The notes: generated by a model from the sequence alone, not told the origin. A stretch of DNA of 64,000 bases from Gentiana macrophylla (GCA_026214975.1 JAOBSW010000307.1:115346-179345); one strand, 5' to 3'; positions 43,137-54,815 are shown, counted from the stretch's first letter. Program-made: numbers and translations.

Positions 43137-43377
43137 CTCCATCCGTCCTAAATTGTTTGGAACTTATTCCATTTATTGATTTCCCAAAATAAGTCTCATA
43201 ATTAAATTAAGACTAAAAATTTGTTCTTAAATTTCCAAAATGCCTACATAACTACATTTCTTAAAAAGAAGAATATAATTGTAAAGTAGTCATATTTTTA
43301 ATAACTTAAAAACTAATAAATAATGTTTCCTTAGATTTTTAAAGTTTCAAAATGTCTCAAATAAAATGGGCCGGGAG
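43137..43377. mobile_element. Stowaway-type MITE
   Basis: The ends are CTCCATCCGTCCTAAATTG and ATGGGCCGGGAG, inverted copies, flanked by TA on both sides. Inner motifs CCCAAAATAAGTCTCAT and AATGTTTCCTTAGA are shared with the copy at 47311-47584. Stowaway elements are moved by Tc1/mariner transposases, which duplicate TA. Confidence 0.75.
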
Positions 43378-44213
43378 TATATATATATATACAACAACAG
43401 CCTTTCTAATATTAAAAAGGTCAAAATCAATTCAACAGAAAAACTGGTTGTGTGCAAGGCAATATCACATAGCTAAGACTAGTGCTGCAGAAATCAAGCA
43501 TTTTAAAACAAAATTCATTAAACATTTAACCAATTAATGCGAAATTCGTCATCTTTCACCAAAAAAAGAAACCGATCACAAAAAGAAATAACAACAGATT
43601 TTCTCACACACACACACACACAAAAATAAAATAGAATAGATTTTTACATTATTGATTATAAAATAATATCGACAGAATAATTGATGTAAGATCTTACATG
43701 TTAAATGATGTAAAAGTACAATATGTAATTCAATTTGTCACGGCTGTTGTTATAATAATTTTACCACATAAAATAATATGAAAGATCGATATTATAGTAA
43801 TAATCTACGAGATGCAACTTACAAGGATACATATGTTATAGTAATGTGTCATGTATCCGACATCGATATGCATTGGATACTTAGAATAAATATCTGCAAC
43901 GAATTGGTAACTATCAAAATATGGATATAGAGTTCGTATATGCATATTCATTACTCATATATGCGAAATGAAAAATAATGTTGAAAATTCACTAAATGTT
44001 GTTAGATAAGAATGAAAATTTGTGATTATTTGGGACAGACATGTAGCAGGTACTATACAAATTAAACTTTTATAGCAAATATACTGTTGAAATTAAAAGA
44101 AAAAGAGTATAGTGGATCTAGGTCAAATTAAGGGAAAATTCCGTAAGTTTCCCGATCAAGCTAGCTTTCTCCGCCCTCCGGCCGTTGGTCGGAGGAGCAC
44201 AGCTTCTCTTGCT
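43378..44213. other. Non-coding AT-rich spacer
   Basis: Contains a short (TA)n run at about 43379-43391 and a (CA)n run at about 43604-43622. The last ~60 bp (GC-richer) are probably the 5' leader of the LINE fragment that follows. No gene is seen. Confidence 0.5.
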
Positions 44214-45666
44214 AATGGAAGCTCTAAACTCGCCTGGAGCTTCTGCTCCGGTTAACTCGTTTGTAGATCCACCACGTTCATATGCGCAGGTGGTGCAGCC
44301 AACGAAGAATTCGATCCCGGTAACCCTCGATCTGGAGCTCTCTACATATAAAGGGGAAATGGCGCTCAGCTACGGTGGTAGAATACCTTGCATCTCCTTT
44401 CCGATATGCAATTGTTGGCAAATTTTCTCAAGGACGGCCCCCGATGGATGCAATTCGCAAATTTCCGGTGGTCCAAAACTTCAGTGCTGATTATACGGTG
44501 GGTCTCATCGATCATAAGCATGTGCTAATTAATTTCAAAGGTGAACATGACTACATTCGGCTGTACTCCAAATCCCAGTGGTATGTTACCAGCAAGCCCA
44601 TGAGGATTTTCAAATGGACGCCGGACTTCCATGTAGATATCGAATCGTCTATTGTCCCAGCCTGGATTCTTTTCCCAAAACTACCGGCCCATCTGCACGA
44701 AAAAAGGTATTGGAAACAATTGTGGGAGGTTTTGGTATCTTATTACGAGCTGATGTTGCTACTCTGAGTCATAAACGGCCGTCAATTGCTCGTATTCAGG
44801 CTGAAATCGATCTTCTAAAGCTCCCCGCATCTAGATTGTGGATACAACAAGGGAACTCTGAAGGTTTTTGGCAGGAAATTTGTATTGAATCTAATTTACC
44901 CCATTACTGTAAATTTTGCCAGCATGTTGGGCATGAAGAGAATGATTGTCTCTTAAAATGCCCTGAGTTGAGAATGCATCGAATGGAATCTGGAAATATT
45001 TCCAGAGATCCCCAGGCAGAACAGAAGGCTAAACAGGCATGGCAAGAGAAGAAAAAAGATGCATTGGCTCTAACTGCTGAACTGATTGAACTTGATAAAG
45101 GGAAAGCAGTGATGGTTGAATCTCCTATTAGGGAGGAAATGGTTGATGAAGGCCCCTCTTTTTCTCATAAAGGACTCGATACGAATTCTTAGCTTTGGGA
45201 ATGGACACAAACAAAAAGGATCTAACAATTTGTTGATAAAAATGGAAGAGCTTGAATTGCAATTGGACGGAAAACAACAAGAAAAAGCTGAAAATGCAAG
45301 GCTGCTAACATTGTCGTAGATATCACATGAGATAATGAGTGCATTAGGTAGGTTGGAATACAAGGAGTTATCTTCACCTACCAAAACTATACAAGATGTC
45401 TCAAGGCGGCTAACTTGGTTCCAAAGACAACCCAACAAGAGTTATCTTCACCTCCCCAAATGAATACTATCACCAAGCCAGCGGTTCTTCTTTGGACAAA
45501 GATAAAAGCCTACGAATTTGAAGGCATCGTCTAGTAAAATCAAGAAAAGAAAAACTACAATTCGGATATCGAACACGAATCTTTTGAACTTGAAAAAATT
45601 CATCTAATGACCGGTAGACGACCGAGGAAGAAAAATAATCGTTACATTGAGGATTTTGTTTCTTGA
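44214..45666 (+). pseudogene. L1-type LINE ORF1 (DUF4283 plus zinc knuckle), frameshifted
   Basis: The ATG at 44214 opens MEALNSPGASAPVNSFVDPP. The next frame (44375-44767) reads LASPFRYAIVGKFSQGRPP, HVLINFKGEHDYIRLYSKSQ and PAWILFPKLPAHL, the DUF4283 fold of plant LINE ORF1. A third frame (to 45192) gives LRADVATLSHKRPSIARIQA and the knuckle YCKFCQHVGHEENDC (CX2CX4HX4C). A basic patch, RRPRKKNNRYIEDFVS, ends in TGA at about 45664-45666. ORF1 binds LINE RNA. No endonuclease or reverse transcriptase follows, so the element lost ORF2 or this copy was cut by a deletion. Strongly diverged copies of this domain abound in plant genomes. Confidence 0.8.
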
Positions 45667-46105
45667 GCTAAGAAACTCGGCTTGTGAATTTCACAAAAAC
45701 TTTTTTCATTTAAAAAAATAAGAGTTATGAAACTCGGCTTGTGAGTTTCAAAAAATATTTTTAGCTTTCAATAAAAAAAATAGAATTAAGCAAAAAAAAA
45801 AAGAAACTTCTTGGTTTTGTCTTTAAAAAAAATAATAAAAAAAAAAGAATGAAAAGTTGTCCAAATTGATGATAAACTAATGATATTGAAGGAGCCAATA
45901 CTTATATTTGTAGTATTTACACAAATGTTTCCATGGTATCCGTATTGTTGTATAACATATATCAAGTGCTGATGGCGATTTGAAAAAAACAAATAGTAAA
46001 CAATCATACAAAACGGAAACAAAGAGAACACAAATTTAATGTGGTTTCCGACAATCGTCAACTACTCCACATGCAAAAACAAGGAATTTATTATTCACGG
46101 ACAAT

Positions 46106-46416
46106 TGTTGCACATATGTTACAATACGATTTGGTATTTATAGGCCTAGGGAATAAAACTCTAACCACCATACCAGTTAATGACTAAAATACCTCATATG
46201 TAATCCAGTTACGAGGCCATGTGAGCGTGATCAACAAGTTTCTTTGAGAACCAACACATTTCAGTTGAATACCATTGACTAACCAATAAACCACTACACA
46301 GACTCATTTGCATAGTTCATGTCATCATTACACGTTTCATATATTTATTTTAAAGAGACTATTATTTGTACCCACCTATTAGACCGATGCACCACACCAT
46401 TTTCACAAAATCGACA
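46106..46416 (-). repeat. LTR of the deleted copia element, left copy
   Basis: About 311 bp from TGTTGCACATATG to AAATCGACA. It is shorter than the right copy by internal deletions. Confidence 0.6.
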
Positions 46417-46487
46417 TTGTAACATGCCATCCATATCATAACCAAATAGATGATTGAACCATCATTCAACTTGTTGTGATACGCGTA

Positions 46488-46930
46488 TCAATCATATGGA
46501 CTTATATTATAGCCGGTGGGTCTTATAATTGTCAAACTTCTTATATCTTTGTCTTGGAACTGTTCGAGTCCATACAAGGACTTACGACTTGCAAACATAC
46601 CGTTCTTTTCGGGAACTTGAAACCCCTCTGGCCGAGTCATATATATCTCCTTATCTACAACACCATGTAGAAATGTTGTCTTCACATCTAGCTACTCAAG
46701 CTCAAGATTATGAAGTGTCACCATTGCTAGTAACACATGATGATAAGTGTGTCGACTCTTTGGTGAGAATATCTCATCATAGTCTACCCCCTCTTTCTGA
46801 CTGAACCATCTTGCAACAAAATGTGCCTTATACCTTATACCTTATACCTTATACCTTATACCCTCAGCTGGTGATATCCTTTCCTTTTTCTTGAAGATCC
46901 ATTTGCAACTGACAACCTTTCTCCCCTGTG
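46488..46930 (-). pseudogene. Copia reverse transcriptase N-terminal fragment
   Basis: Minus-strand frames read CKWIFKKKERISPAEG, then AHFVARWFSQKEGVDYDEIF, LDVKTTFLHGVVDKEIYM and RPEGFQVPEKNGMF, all characteristic of copia reverse transcriptase. A 7-bp ACCTTAT repeat (about 46828-46862) interrupts the KYKA(R/H)FVAR segment and shifts the frame. The catalytic part is missing. Confidence 0.75.
46828..46862. repeat. 7-bp microsatellite (ACCTTAT)5
   Basis: Five direct copies lie inside the reverse transcriptase fragment. On the coding strand they are ATAAGGT repeats grown from a TATAAGG codon pair. Confidence 0.85.
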
Positions 46931-47310
46931 TTTGGTTGAAACAAATGTTTACACAATTGGGATATATTTACACAAATGTTTCCCCGATACCCATACCTCT
47001 TGGGAGGTCCAACATTTGTACTTCTAGCTCTGCTGACCAACCTCAGCTGTTTGAGTTTCTTCAGACCGTTGTTAATTTGGTGGTTCGGATCAGCTCGGTT
47101 CGACTAGTTTATTTGAGTGTTAAGCATCTTGGTGAGTTCTCTAATTTTGGTGGTATGCACGAAGCTCTACCTGTTTGTCGACCCTCTCAGTTCCAAACTT
47201 AATTTCAAGCTCAAATGTGACTCTCACAGACGAATTAAACACATAGTTCTCATCAAAGTCTACACTCCTGCCGAGTACAACTCTATTTTAGTTGATGACC
47301 AAATATTATA

Positions 47311-47584
47311 CTCCTTCCATTCCTATTTGTTTGGGATTTATTCCATTTTTTGTTGTCCCAAAATAAGTCTCATTTCCACCTTTAGAGAAAAAGTCACCCA
47401 TTAAACTACCTCAATTACCCGTACTTCCATGTCTTTGCTTCCGTGTCTTTACTTTTGATGGTATTGTTTAAAAGGACAAAAATGGAAATTTGACATATTT
47501 TAAAAGACTAGACAACCTATTAAATGATGTTTCCTTAAAGATTGTGAGTTCCAAAATGTCCCAAACAAATTGGGACGGAGGGAG
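47311..47584. mobile_element. Stowaway-type MITE in the copia element
   Basis: The ends are CTCCTTCCATTCCTATTTG and CAAATTGGGACGGAGGGAG, with TA on both sides (47309-47310, 47585-47586). The body has CCCAAAATAAGTCTCAT and ATGATGTTTCCTTA, shared with 43137-43377. Confidence 0.85.
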
Positions 47585-47918
47585 TACCCTATAACTCCAT
47601 CTTCATACCCTACAAACACTCATCTTTTGTCCCTAGGTTCCATCTTACCTTCGCCTACATGATAATAAATTGTGCTCCAAAAAACGCTTAGACCCGAGTA
47701 ATCTGCAGGCTTGCCTGACCACATATCAAGTGGTGCTTTGAGATTGATTCTAGTGTGAGGTCCCCTATTGATTAAGTAGCAGGTTGTGCTCGTAGCCTCT
47801 GCCCAAAATCTCCTTGCCTAACCAACATTAGAGAGCATGCACATTTCCCTCTCCAGAAGAATCTGATTCAACATTTCTGCAACACCATTCTGCTGTGGAG
47901 TATGGCTGGCAGTATGAG

Positions 47919-48443
47919 TTATAGCAATGCATTCATTCTTGCAGAAATCACCAAATTCAGACCAACGGAATTCTTGACCATTATCAGTTCTAAGTCTCCC
48001 GATCTTCTTCCCATCTGATTCTCAACTAATGTCTCCCACTGCTTGAAGTTCTTGAATGCATCACCCTTATGCTTCATCATGACCACCCAAGCCATCCTTG
48101 GATAATCATCAATAAATGACACAAAGTACTTGTGACCACTTAAAGACTCCACCACTAGAAGGCCTCGTCAATCAAAATGGACATAATCAAGTGTCCATTT
48201 TATGTTAATAATTGCTTTTGAAAATTTGTTCTTATGTAGCTTCCCAAATACACGGTGCTCTCAAAAAGTCCAGCTCTTTGACCTTATGCCCCCAAGAAGA
48301 CCAGACTTAGCCAAAATATGTATCCTCTCTTTCACCCATCGACCAAGCCTCGTATGCCATAGTCTTGTCATATCTTTCGGAGTGAATCCACAATGATGCA
48401 ACAACGAAGAGCTTGATATAATAGAACCTTGCGGTATGTACAA
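47919..48443 (-). pseudogene. Copia GAG-pre-integrase and integrase fragment
   Basis: RLWHTRLGRWVKERIHILAK (about 48300-48360) is the GAG-pre-integrase motif. YFVSFIDDYPRMAWVVMMKH (about 48075-48135) is the start of the integrase core with its first catalytic Asp. Further integrase remnants (NSVGLNLVISARMNALL and following) reach about 47750 with stops. Confidence 0.75.
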
Positions 48444-49118
48444 TGTCCTATTTACGATACCGCCTTGAAATCACAATTTGAATCCGTGTAGACATTCACC
48501 ACTCACCCTCACTATGAACTGAACCTTTTTTGCATGTCTAAAAGACTAAGATATATCGATTCTTGGTCATTAGTGGAACATGTCTCACTACTTGGTGTGC
48601 ATAATTTACCATGCGTGTCCTCGGTGACCTAAGCCAATCCGACCACTTTGCAGACTTTACTATTAGCCATAGAAATATGGCCTCCATTCACCTCACAACA
48701 AGAATAACACTCTTTTCTACACTCGCTTTTGCACTTTTACAAAAAAATGTTATATACTTACTTTTAGCCACAATAGTGTGACAAATGAGTCTAACTAAGT
48801 ATATATTAACCACATTTTTGTGCGTGGCAAAACCTAATGTAGTAAAAGAGATTTTTTTTTCTTGAAGTGTCTGCTCATAGGTTGTGAACCACTTTATGTG
48901 TGGACACACATGATAAGATGTTCGGTGTCGAGAATCACAGATTCTTGTGTTGTCTTTGGTCAAACAACTAAGGCGATCATGTCTTCTTCAAAGTTGGTGT
49001 CTTGTTTTGCCAAAGCTACAATACCTTGCTAATTGTCTTTATGCTTCTTCGTCTTTGGACATTCATTCTCCCAATTTCCCTGCTCTTTGCAGTAGTACTC
49101 CACGGAAAAAAACGAAGT

Positions 49119-49481
49119 TGTTGCACATATGTTACAATACAGTTGGTATTCATAGGCCTAGGGAATCAAATCTTAATCGCCATACCATGCCATGGCTAAA
49201 ATACCCCATATGTAACCAAGATTCAGAAGTCATGCAGACGTCATCAATAAGTTTGTTGAGAACCAATTCAGTTGACCACCAGACTCAGCTAAAAACCAAC
49301 TCCGTTGGCTTCACTAAACTCAGCTCAGTTGAACACCTTTCAACTGACCATTAGGCTTCTTCACAGACTCAGTTGCATAGTTCATGTCATCATTACACGT
49401 GTCTATATTCATTTTAAAGGGACTACTATACGCATCCCACCCGTTATACTAGTGAACCACACATTTTCACGAGAATCGACA
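49119..49481 (-). repeat. LTR of the deleted copia element, right copy
   Basis: About 363 bp, direct repeat of 46106-46416, ending GAGAATCGACA. Confidence 0.6.
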
Positions 49482-49487
49482 TTGTGA

Positions 49488-49610
49488 AAGTTGATTACGG
49501 AGCAAAAGCCGACTTTCCTAAGATCGACTATCACAATGCATCTTGGAAAGTTGGTTTTCATTCAGAAGCCGATTTTCATAAGGGCGATCAAACTATGATG
49601 CATAAGTAAT
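49488..49610. repeat. Two-unit repeat, about 61 bp
   Basis: AAGTTGATTACGGAGCAAAAGC...CCGACTTTCCTAAG and AAGTTGGTTTTCATTCAGAAGC...CCGATTTTCATAAG lie in tandem. Related phrases recur at about 50425-50500. No coding sequence. Confidence 0.5.
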
Positions 49611-50945
49611 ATAGTGTTTGGTAGAGCCCTTTGTAGTATAAATAAAGACCTATTTTTCAAAATCTTGTACACATACATCACATAATCTCAACGAATACCT
49701 ATTTTTTGATAAAATCTCACACCTATAGAGTGTATACCGTATCCGTATCCACGTATTTGTATCCGTAAAACCTTGCTAGAGATCTCAATAAATTAATATA
49801 ACAAAAAGGAGAGACAAAACGGGGGTATAGAGATCACAACACGCAAAATAGAGCGTGTACAGTGTGTCAGCTAGAGGATAATCATATACATAGGCCTTCT
49901 CACGTCACTGTTTTCATTCCCGGTATAGAAATCAACCAAACTAACTTTTTCTTAAGAGAACCAGAAACCTTATTCTATTGTATTATTTTAATATATATGT
50001 ACTACTACGTAATACTTCCCTAGCCGTTATGATTATTACCATACCTTTAGTCAACAATATCTAACAAACTTCTTTTCTTTGAAATCATATGTTTTTTTTA
50101 TTAATACTATATAGTTCACACAACACATTATTTTATATACTAACAATTATACTATAATTAATTGTAATTAATGATAAAAATGGTTTGTGTTTCAAGAATG
50201 ATTTGTTTACTTTATTGCATAAAAAGGGATCTTTAATCACATAGCCAAACCCTTATATACTTAGAAAAAAGAGCACGTGTGCTTCTTCTTCTTTGCCAAA
50301 GAAAGTATTATATATTTGTATATTCTTTTTGCATGCATTTTTGTTTTCCGTTTTTAGGGGCTTATTTGCACTAGAGTGACTATATATCAGTACTCTATAC
50401 TAACTATGCATAACAGTAAAATCAAGTTTGTAAAAATCGATTACGGAACTAACAGCTGATTCGGAAGAATTGTGATATAATCAATCTTTGGAAAAGTCGT
50501 TTCACAAAAAAAAAACAAAAAAAAAAACACTATATTACTACTTATTTATTAGCTTTTGCCACAAAAAAAAGTATGACTAATATATACTTAATTGGATTCA
50601 ATTGCCCACACTCATGTGGTAATTAAATCTAAAGTATATAGCAATGACTTTTTGGCGTGCGAACAAAGTTAATATAACAAAATAGTGATTTTCTTGTAGT
50701 GTTTTTTTTTGGCTCAAAAACCGAATTTCACAAAATCGATTATGATAATACAGTGTAGTATACCGGTACGTGTGGTGCACCGGTAGAATAAGTGGCTGAA
50801 ATAATAGCCCTTTTTATCTTGACAAATCTTAACAAATTTCTTTACCAAGAGTGATAGCAACACATAAAATTAACACTAGAAAGTGCATAAAATAATTTGT
50901 TTACTTTGTGTGTTGTATTTGCACATGTGTCGATATATGTTTTAA

Positions 50946-50999
<54 letters not shown>

Positions 51000-51367
51000 T
51001 ATGGAGTTGATACGAACCCCTACATGCAGAACCTTGCAGGGTGATTAAATTAGCTGTAAATAGACATTATAAACTCCAATTTGTAGTTTGTGTTTAATTA
51101 TATCTGGTAACATATATTTACTGAAGATGTCATATATGCACACATTAATTTAATCGTAAAAGTGTAATATTTACAAAAACTGCATACATATATAGGACTA
51201 CCTTGCATAATATAATGTTACAAATAATATAACACATTTGTAAGAAGCAAATTCAATCACCTTGGAAAAGACTGAGAACTTATGAATTTGTACTTGAGAA
51301 CAATGATTCGGTTTTACAAAACACAATAAAACCCTTGTTGCATCAACAAATCTTAGAACAATGATAA
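49611..51367. other. Non-coding spacer downstream of the bHLH gene
   Basis: AT-rich throughout. Contains a (TA)n run of about 53 bp at 50946-50998 and several A runs. No gene or recognisable element. Its right end would be the 3' flank of the minus-strand bHLH gene. Confidence 0.5.
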
Positions 51368-52169
51368 CTAATTATGAATTACCTCATTATTGAGGCACAT
51401 GGTTTGATTATCACCACCACCGCCACCAAAGTTGTATGAACTTCCAACAATGGCGGCGGCGATAGTCGTCGTCGTCGCCGCCACCTGGTTTCCACCGGTG
51501 CTAGGACTGAAGGGTTTGATTGAACCGAAACCCCAGTTTGTAGCTGATGGCGAGCGTCGTTGGAAGAATCGATCCCAATCGATTGAGGTTGATTTGATTG
51601 GAGTTGGTGGTTTGCCTTTTCAAGAACAGCGTAGCGGATGGCCTCGTCGAGCATCGGCGGTATCCATCTTAGTTCCACCAGGGACAAGCCTTTGCAAAAT
51701 CCTAATCTTCTCGCTTATCCTCTCCCTACGGTGACGCGCCGCGACGCTTTGAGGGTCGTCGCTAATCCGTACATTACGCCGTTTCGGCTTCCTTAAGGTT
51801 GCGGGATCGATGTCCACCGGTTGCATGGAAGCAATTTTGAACATCATTTCTTTCATTGCACCTAACTCTTCCTCTTCTTCCTCTTCCTCCTTCTCTTCTT
51901 CTTCCATCTGGCTATGATGATGATGATTCGTTATCAAAATCGAATCAAGAACCGGTGTAGTAGTAGTAGTTAAACCAACTTGATGTTGTTGTGGGCTAGT
52001 TGATGAACATGGGATTTGAACATGGTTATTTTCATACCCATAACTAGACCAAAATGGGTCAAAAAGAGTGATGATCATGAATGGTTTGATCCTCCATAAC
52101 CAAAGATGAATCCTCCCAAGTAGTGGAGGAGGTTGAAATGAGTTTTTGATGGGTAATATCCATATCCAT
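51368..52169 (-). CDS. HEC3: HECATE3-like bHLH transcription factor, frameshifted as sequenced
   Basis: The core is unmistakable: [59 protein letters not shown] and [12 protein letters not shown]. This is the group VIIIb bHLH signature of HECATE/INDEHISCENT proteins, with the atypical basic region lacking the usual Glu. In Arabidopsis these regulate carpel, style and meristem development with auxin and cytokinin signals. The best start is the ATG at 52169 ([20 protein letters not shown]), but a shift at about 52075 is needed to reach [15 protein letters not shown]. Another shift occurs right after KMDTA, where the second helix (MLDEAIRY) is in a different frame. A third is likely after it, before a tail ending NNEVIHN at 51368. 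An acidic run (about 51890-51920) and a His run precede the bHLH. Two of the three breaks look like a missing TC dinucleotide. I cannot tell sequencing error from a true pseudogene. Confidence 0.8.
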
Positions 52170-53231
52170 AGCCCTTTTTTTTTTTTTTTTTCTTTTTGCA
52201 CAAAAAAGATCTCCACAAAAATGTGTATTTAATGCAAAGATTCAACAAGCATGATGCATGTTTGTATCGAAAACATAAACACTTGACTTGGGGCTACGCC
52301 ATCTTACTACAAATAGCTGAAGAAAAGAAGTGTAAAATTTGACTGAGGGCATGGAACATCTTCAAAGTTTCTTTGCAAAAAAAAAAACTTTTATTAAATT
52401 ACAACTTTTTATTAGAAAAGAAAAAAAAAAGAAACTAGAAAGGAAATGAAAATTTCTTCAAAGGGTGATGAGAGAGTGAGAAAGATGTGTGTTAATTAGC
52501 ATGAAAGAAGAAATGGGAAAAGGGTAAAATTTTGGTTTGGGACCGCCATGATTTTTGGTTTTTTAAGGTAAGCTATGAGCTGCTCTCCTCTTCTCTTTCG
52601 TTTCTGGGAAGAGAAGTACTTTAAGGGTGTGAAGCAAAGCATTTATTGAAAATCTTAGGCACTTTTCTTTTCTTTTCTTCTTCTCTACAGAGAGCTTTTT
52701 ATTTACTTTCTGACAATTTATCATCATCATTATCCTCTAAAAAGTATAGCTTTGGAATACTTATTTACATTTTCAATTTTCATGTATTCGTTAGTTTTAA
52801 AATAGCTAATATCTGATTAATAAAATTATTTGTTTCATTTTATATGAGGTAGTTAAATTTTTTATGTATTATTTATCGTAATTTCCTACATTTACCCTTA
52901 TTTGTTAGGAATTGAGAGAATAAAAATAGCGTTGCGTTAATAATAATGTAGGGGGTTTAAAAAAAATAATAATATAGGGTTTTTTTTTTAATCATTTTGA
53001 TATTTGAATTAAAAAAATTAACATATCTTATGTGTGTTTTTATCAACTGTGTCAATTATTTTTTAAACGGAGGAAATAAAGAAAGTTAAGAGACATTTAT
53101 TGCAAACTGTTACGAAGTTAAAATGGTTAGTTGAATTAATTAAGTATGTAGCTGTAAATTCTACTGATGATCTACATAAGATGTGACCCGATTAAACATT
53201 TTTTTAAGGGGCAGTGGGAGGTAATGTGTTG
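52170..53231. other. 5' flank of the bHLH gene
   Basis: On the minus strand this is the presumed leader and promoter. A poly(T) run (about 52173-52191, + strand) sits directly upstream of the ATG, and CT/GA-rich stretches lie at about 52575-52690. A clear TATA box was not identified. The rest is AT-rich. Confidence 0.45.
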
Positions 53232-53372
53232 GAAATTAACGTAAGGAGTGCCTATTAAAATGGATTGTCGGATGACTCTTACGTGTAAAAGAAGACAAAA
53301 TTGTTTTATTTGTTTGTATATTTGTCACAAATCCAACGGTTGAGTGAAATAGGAAGTCCCTACAGCAGAATT
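53232..53372. mobile_element. MITE, AATTCTG family, copy 4
   Basis: The left end is degraded (AAATTAACGTAAGGAGTGCC). The right end, inverted, is AATTCTGCTGTAGGGACTTC. Inner arms GGATTGTCGGATGAC and CAAATCCAACGG pair, and the centre is GACAAAATTGTTTT. Confidence 0.55.
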
Positions 53373-53465
53373 ACCCGTAATTTGTTGCCAAACTCAAATT
53401 CAAATTTAAAGTGACAAATCCGACGGTGCAAAGTGCAAAGTAAGTCTGAAAATGTATCTGCATTA

Positions 53466-53603
53466 TGTACCAGTAACTGGTTTATGGATGAGTGCTCTTG
53501 GAGTAGTTGGTCTAGCCCTGAACCTACGTGCCTATGATTTCGTTTCTCAGGAAATTCGCGCAGCGGAAGATCCGGAATTTGAGACTTTCTACACCATACT
53601 TTA
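53466..53603 (+). pseudogene. psbD: Nuclear copy of a plastid psbD fragment
   Basis: A frame reads [20 protein letters not shown] followed by [20 protein letters not shown] and FYT. This is the C-terminal part of the photosystem II D2 protein, roughly residues 277-324 of about 353, with no change that I can see. The match starts and stops abruptly within ~138 bp and the flanks are nuclear. It is therefore a plastid-to-nucleus DNA transfer, not a gene: there is no start, no downstream D2 sequence and no transit peptide. The lack of decay suggests it is fairly young, or that D2's extreme conservation helps recognition. Confidence 0.85.
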
Positions 53604-53652
53604 TTATAATCTTTATTCTTTAGGACAAAGTTTGACAACAAAGGCGTTGTAC

Positions 53653-54163
53653 TAGACATGAGCGGTTCGGGTTCATGGCGCGACCCTCGATTCGAGGTCA
53701 GAAGCCGGTTTCATTTTCTAGCGGTTCCCGGTCGGGTCAGAATCTCGGCGGTTCCCGGATCCATATGGTTCGATCACGGTTCCAAAAAAATCAAAAATTT
53801 TTTACAAAATTTGTATAACTTACGGTAAAATTAATACTAAATTCTAATTGGTTATTAAACAATATATAATATTTAATTTCATGCTTATATTTAAAAAAAA
53901 AAACACGAACTTGTGATAAAGTAAGCGAATTTATTGAAACAATTTTAATCACAATCAGAATATATTATAATGGTAGATAATATTATAATATGAGAGATAG
54001 AAGAGAATTGTGGGTAAAAAATGATGAAATTGATATGTATTTATAGTGTGATGAGTGTGTGATATTTTAAAATAAAATAAAATTTATTCAAAGATTTTGA
54101 ATATATATACGATTGGTCAAATTGGAATGTTGGTCAAATATTGAAGGGAATAATAAAAATAAA

Positions 54164-54214
<51 letters not shown>

Positions 54215-54385
54215 CGTCGGTTCGGGTCCTCATAAATTTGGTTCGGCCGGTTCAACCCGCTTGAGTTTTTCGGCGGGCAGGTCGGTGGAACCTAGAACCG
54301 GGTAGGAACCGTGGAACCGCCGGTTCCGTGGATCTGGGAACCGGCGGGTCCGAACCGGATTTTGAACCGGAACCGCCCAGGTCTA
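53653..54385. mobile_element. Non-autonomous hAT element
   Basis: The ends TAGACATGAGCGGTTCGGGTT and CCGGAACCGCCCAGGTCTA are inverted copies. CGTTGTAC (53645-53652) and CGTAGTAC (54386-54393) are an 8-bp target duplication with one mismatch. The outer parts are GC-rich with many CGGTTCC and AACCGG motifs; the centre is AT-rich with a (TA)n run at about 54167-54210. No transposase. Confidence 0.82.
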
Positions 54386-54639
54386 CGTAGTACAAATGTC
54401 ATACCAAATTACATATATTACGCCATTTTATTTTTAATCTTTCACATAGTATAAAATGTATTATGTGAAAGTAAAAATATAAGATTCTAATATATGTCAT
54501 TTGATACAACATTTAATATTGTATTTTCTTACTATGAATATTTCCCTATTCTCTATATGTGCTAGTCAAAATAGTAGTCAAACAATACAAATACAGTCAA
54601 CACCACCCCCCTCCCTCTCACCTCAAGCTGGGAAGCAAG

Positions 54640-54815
54640 CTATATGACTACATAAAAATGAGATAAAGTGAACTAAAACCGGGTATCCAAGGTCTTGGTG
54701 AAGATATCGGTCAATTGATTTGTTGTAGAGGCAGTGAAGCTTGATGGACCGGCTTGCACTTTTCTCGAACAAGGTGACTTTCGATTTCATAGTACTTTGT
54801 TTGCTCAAGAAAAAA
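54640..54815 (-). pseudogene. Copia RNase H C-terminal fragment
   Basis: KYYEIESHLVREK, then in a second frame ASTTNQLTDIFTKTLG-like sequence, the usual end of copia RNase H. One frame change lies between. Confidence 0.7.

Larger units (their letters stand above)
46106..49481 (-). mobile_element. Internally deleted Ty1/copia element
   Basis: Direct repeats at 46106-46416 and 49119-49481 share TTGTTGCACATATGTTACAATAC, TATAGGCCTAGGGAAT and CATAGTTCATGTCATCATTA. Between them, in correct minus-strand order, lie GAG-pre-integrase, integrase and reverse transcriptase fragments. Gag, protease, the rest of reverse transcriptase and RNase H are absent. No target duplication matched at these ends, so the edges are approximate. 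Confidence 0.65.
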
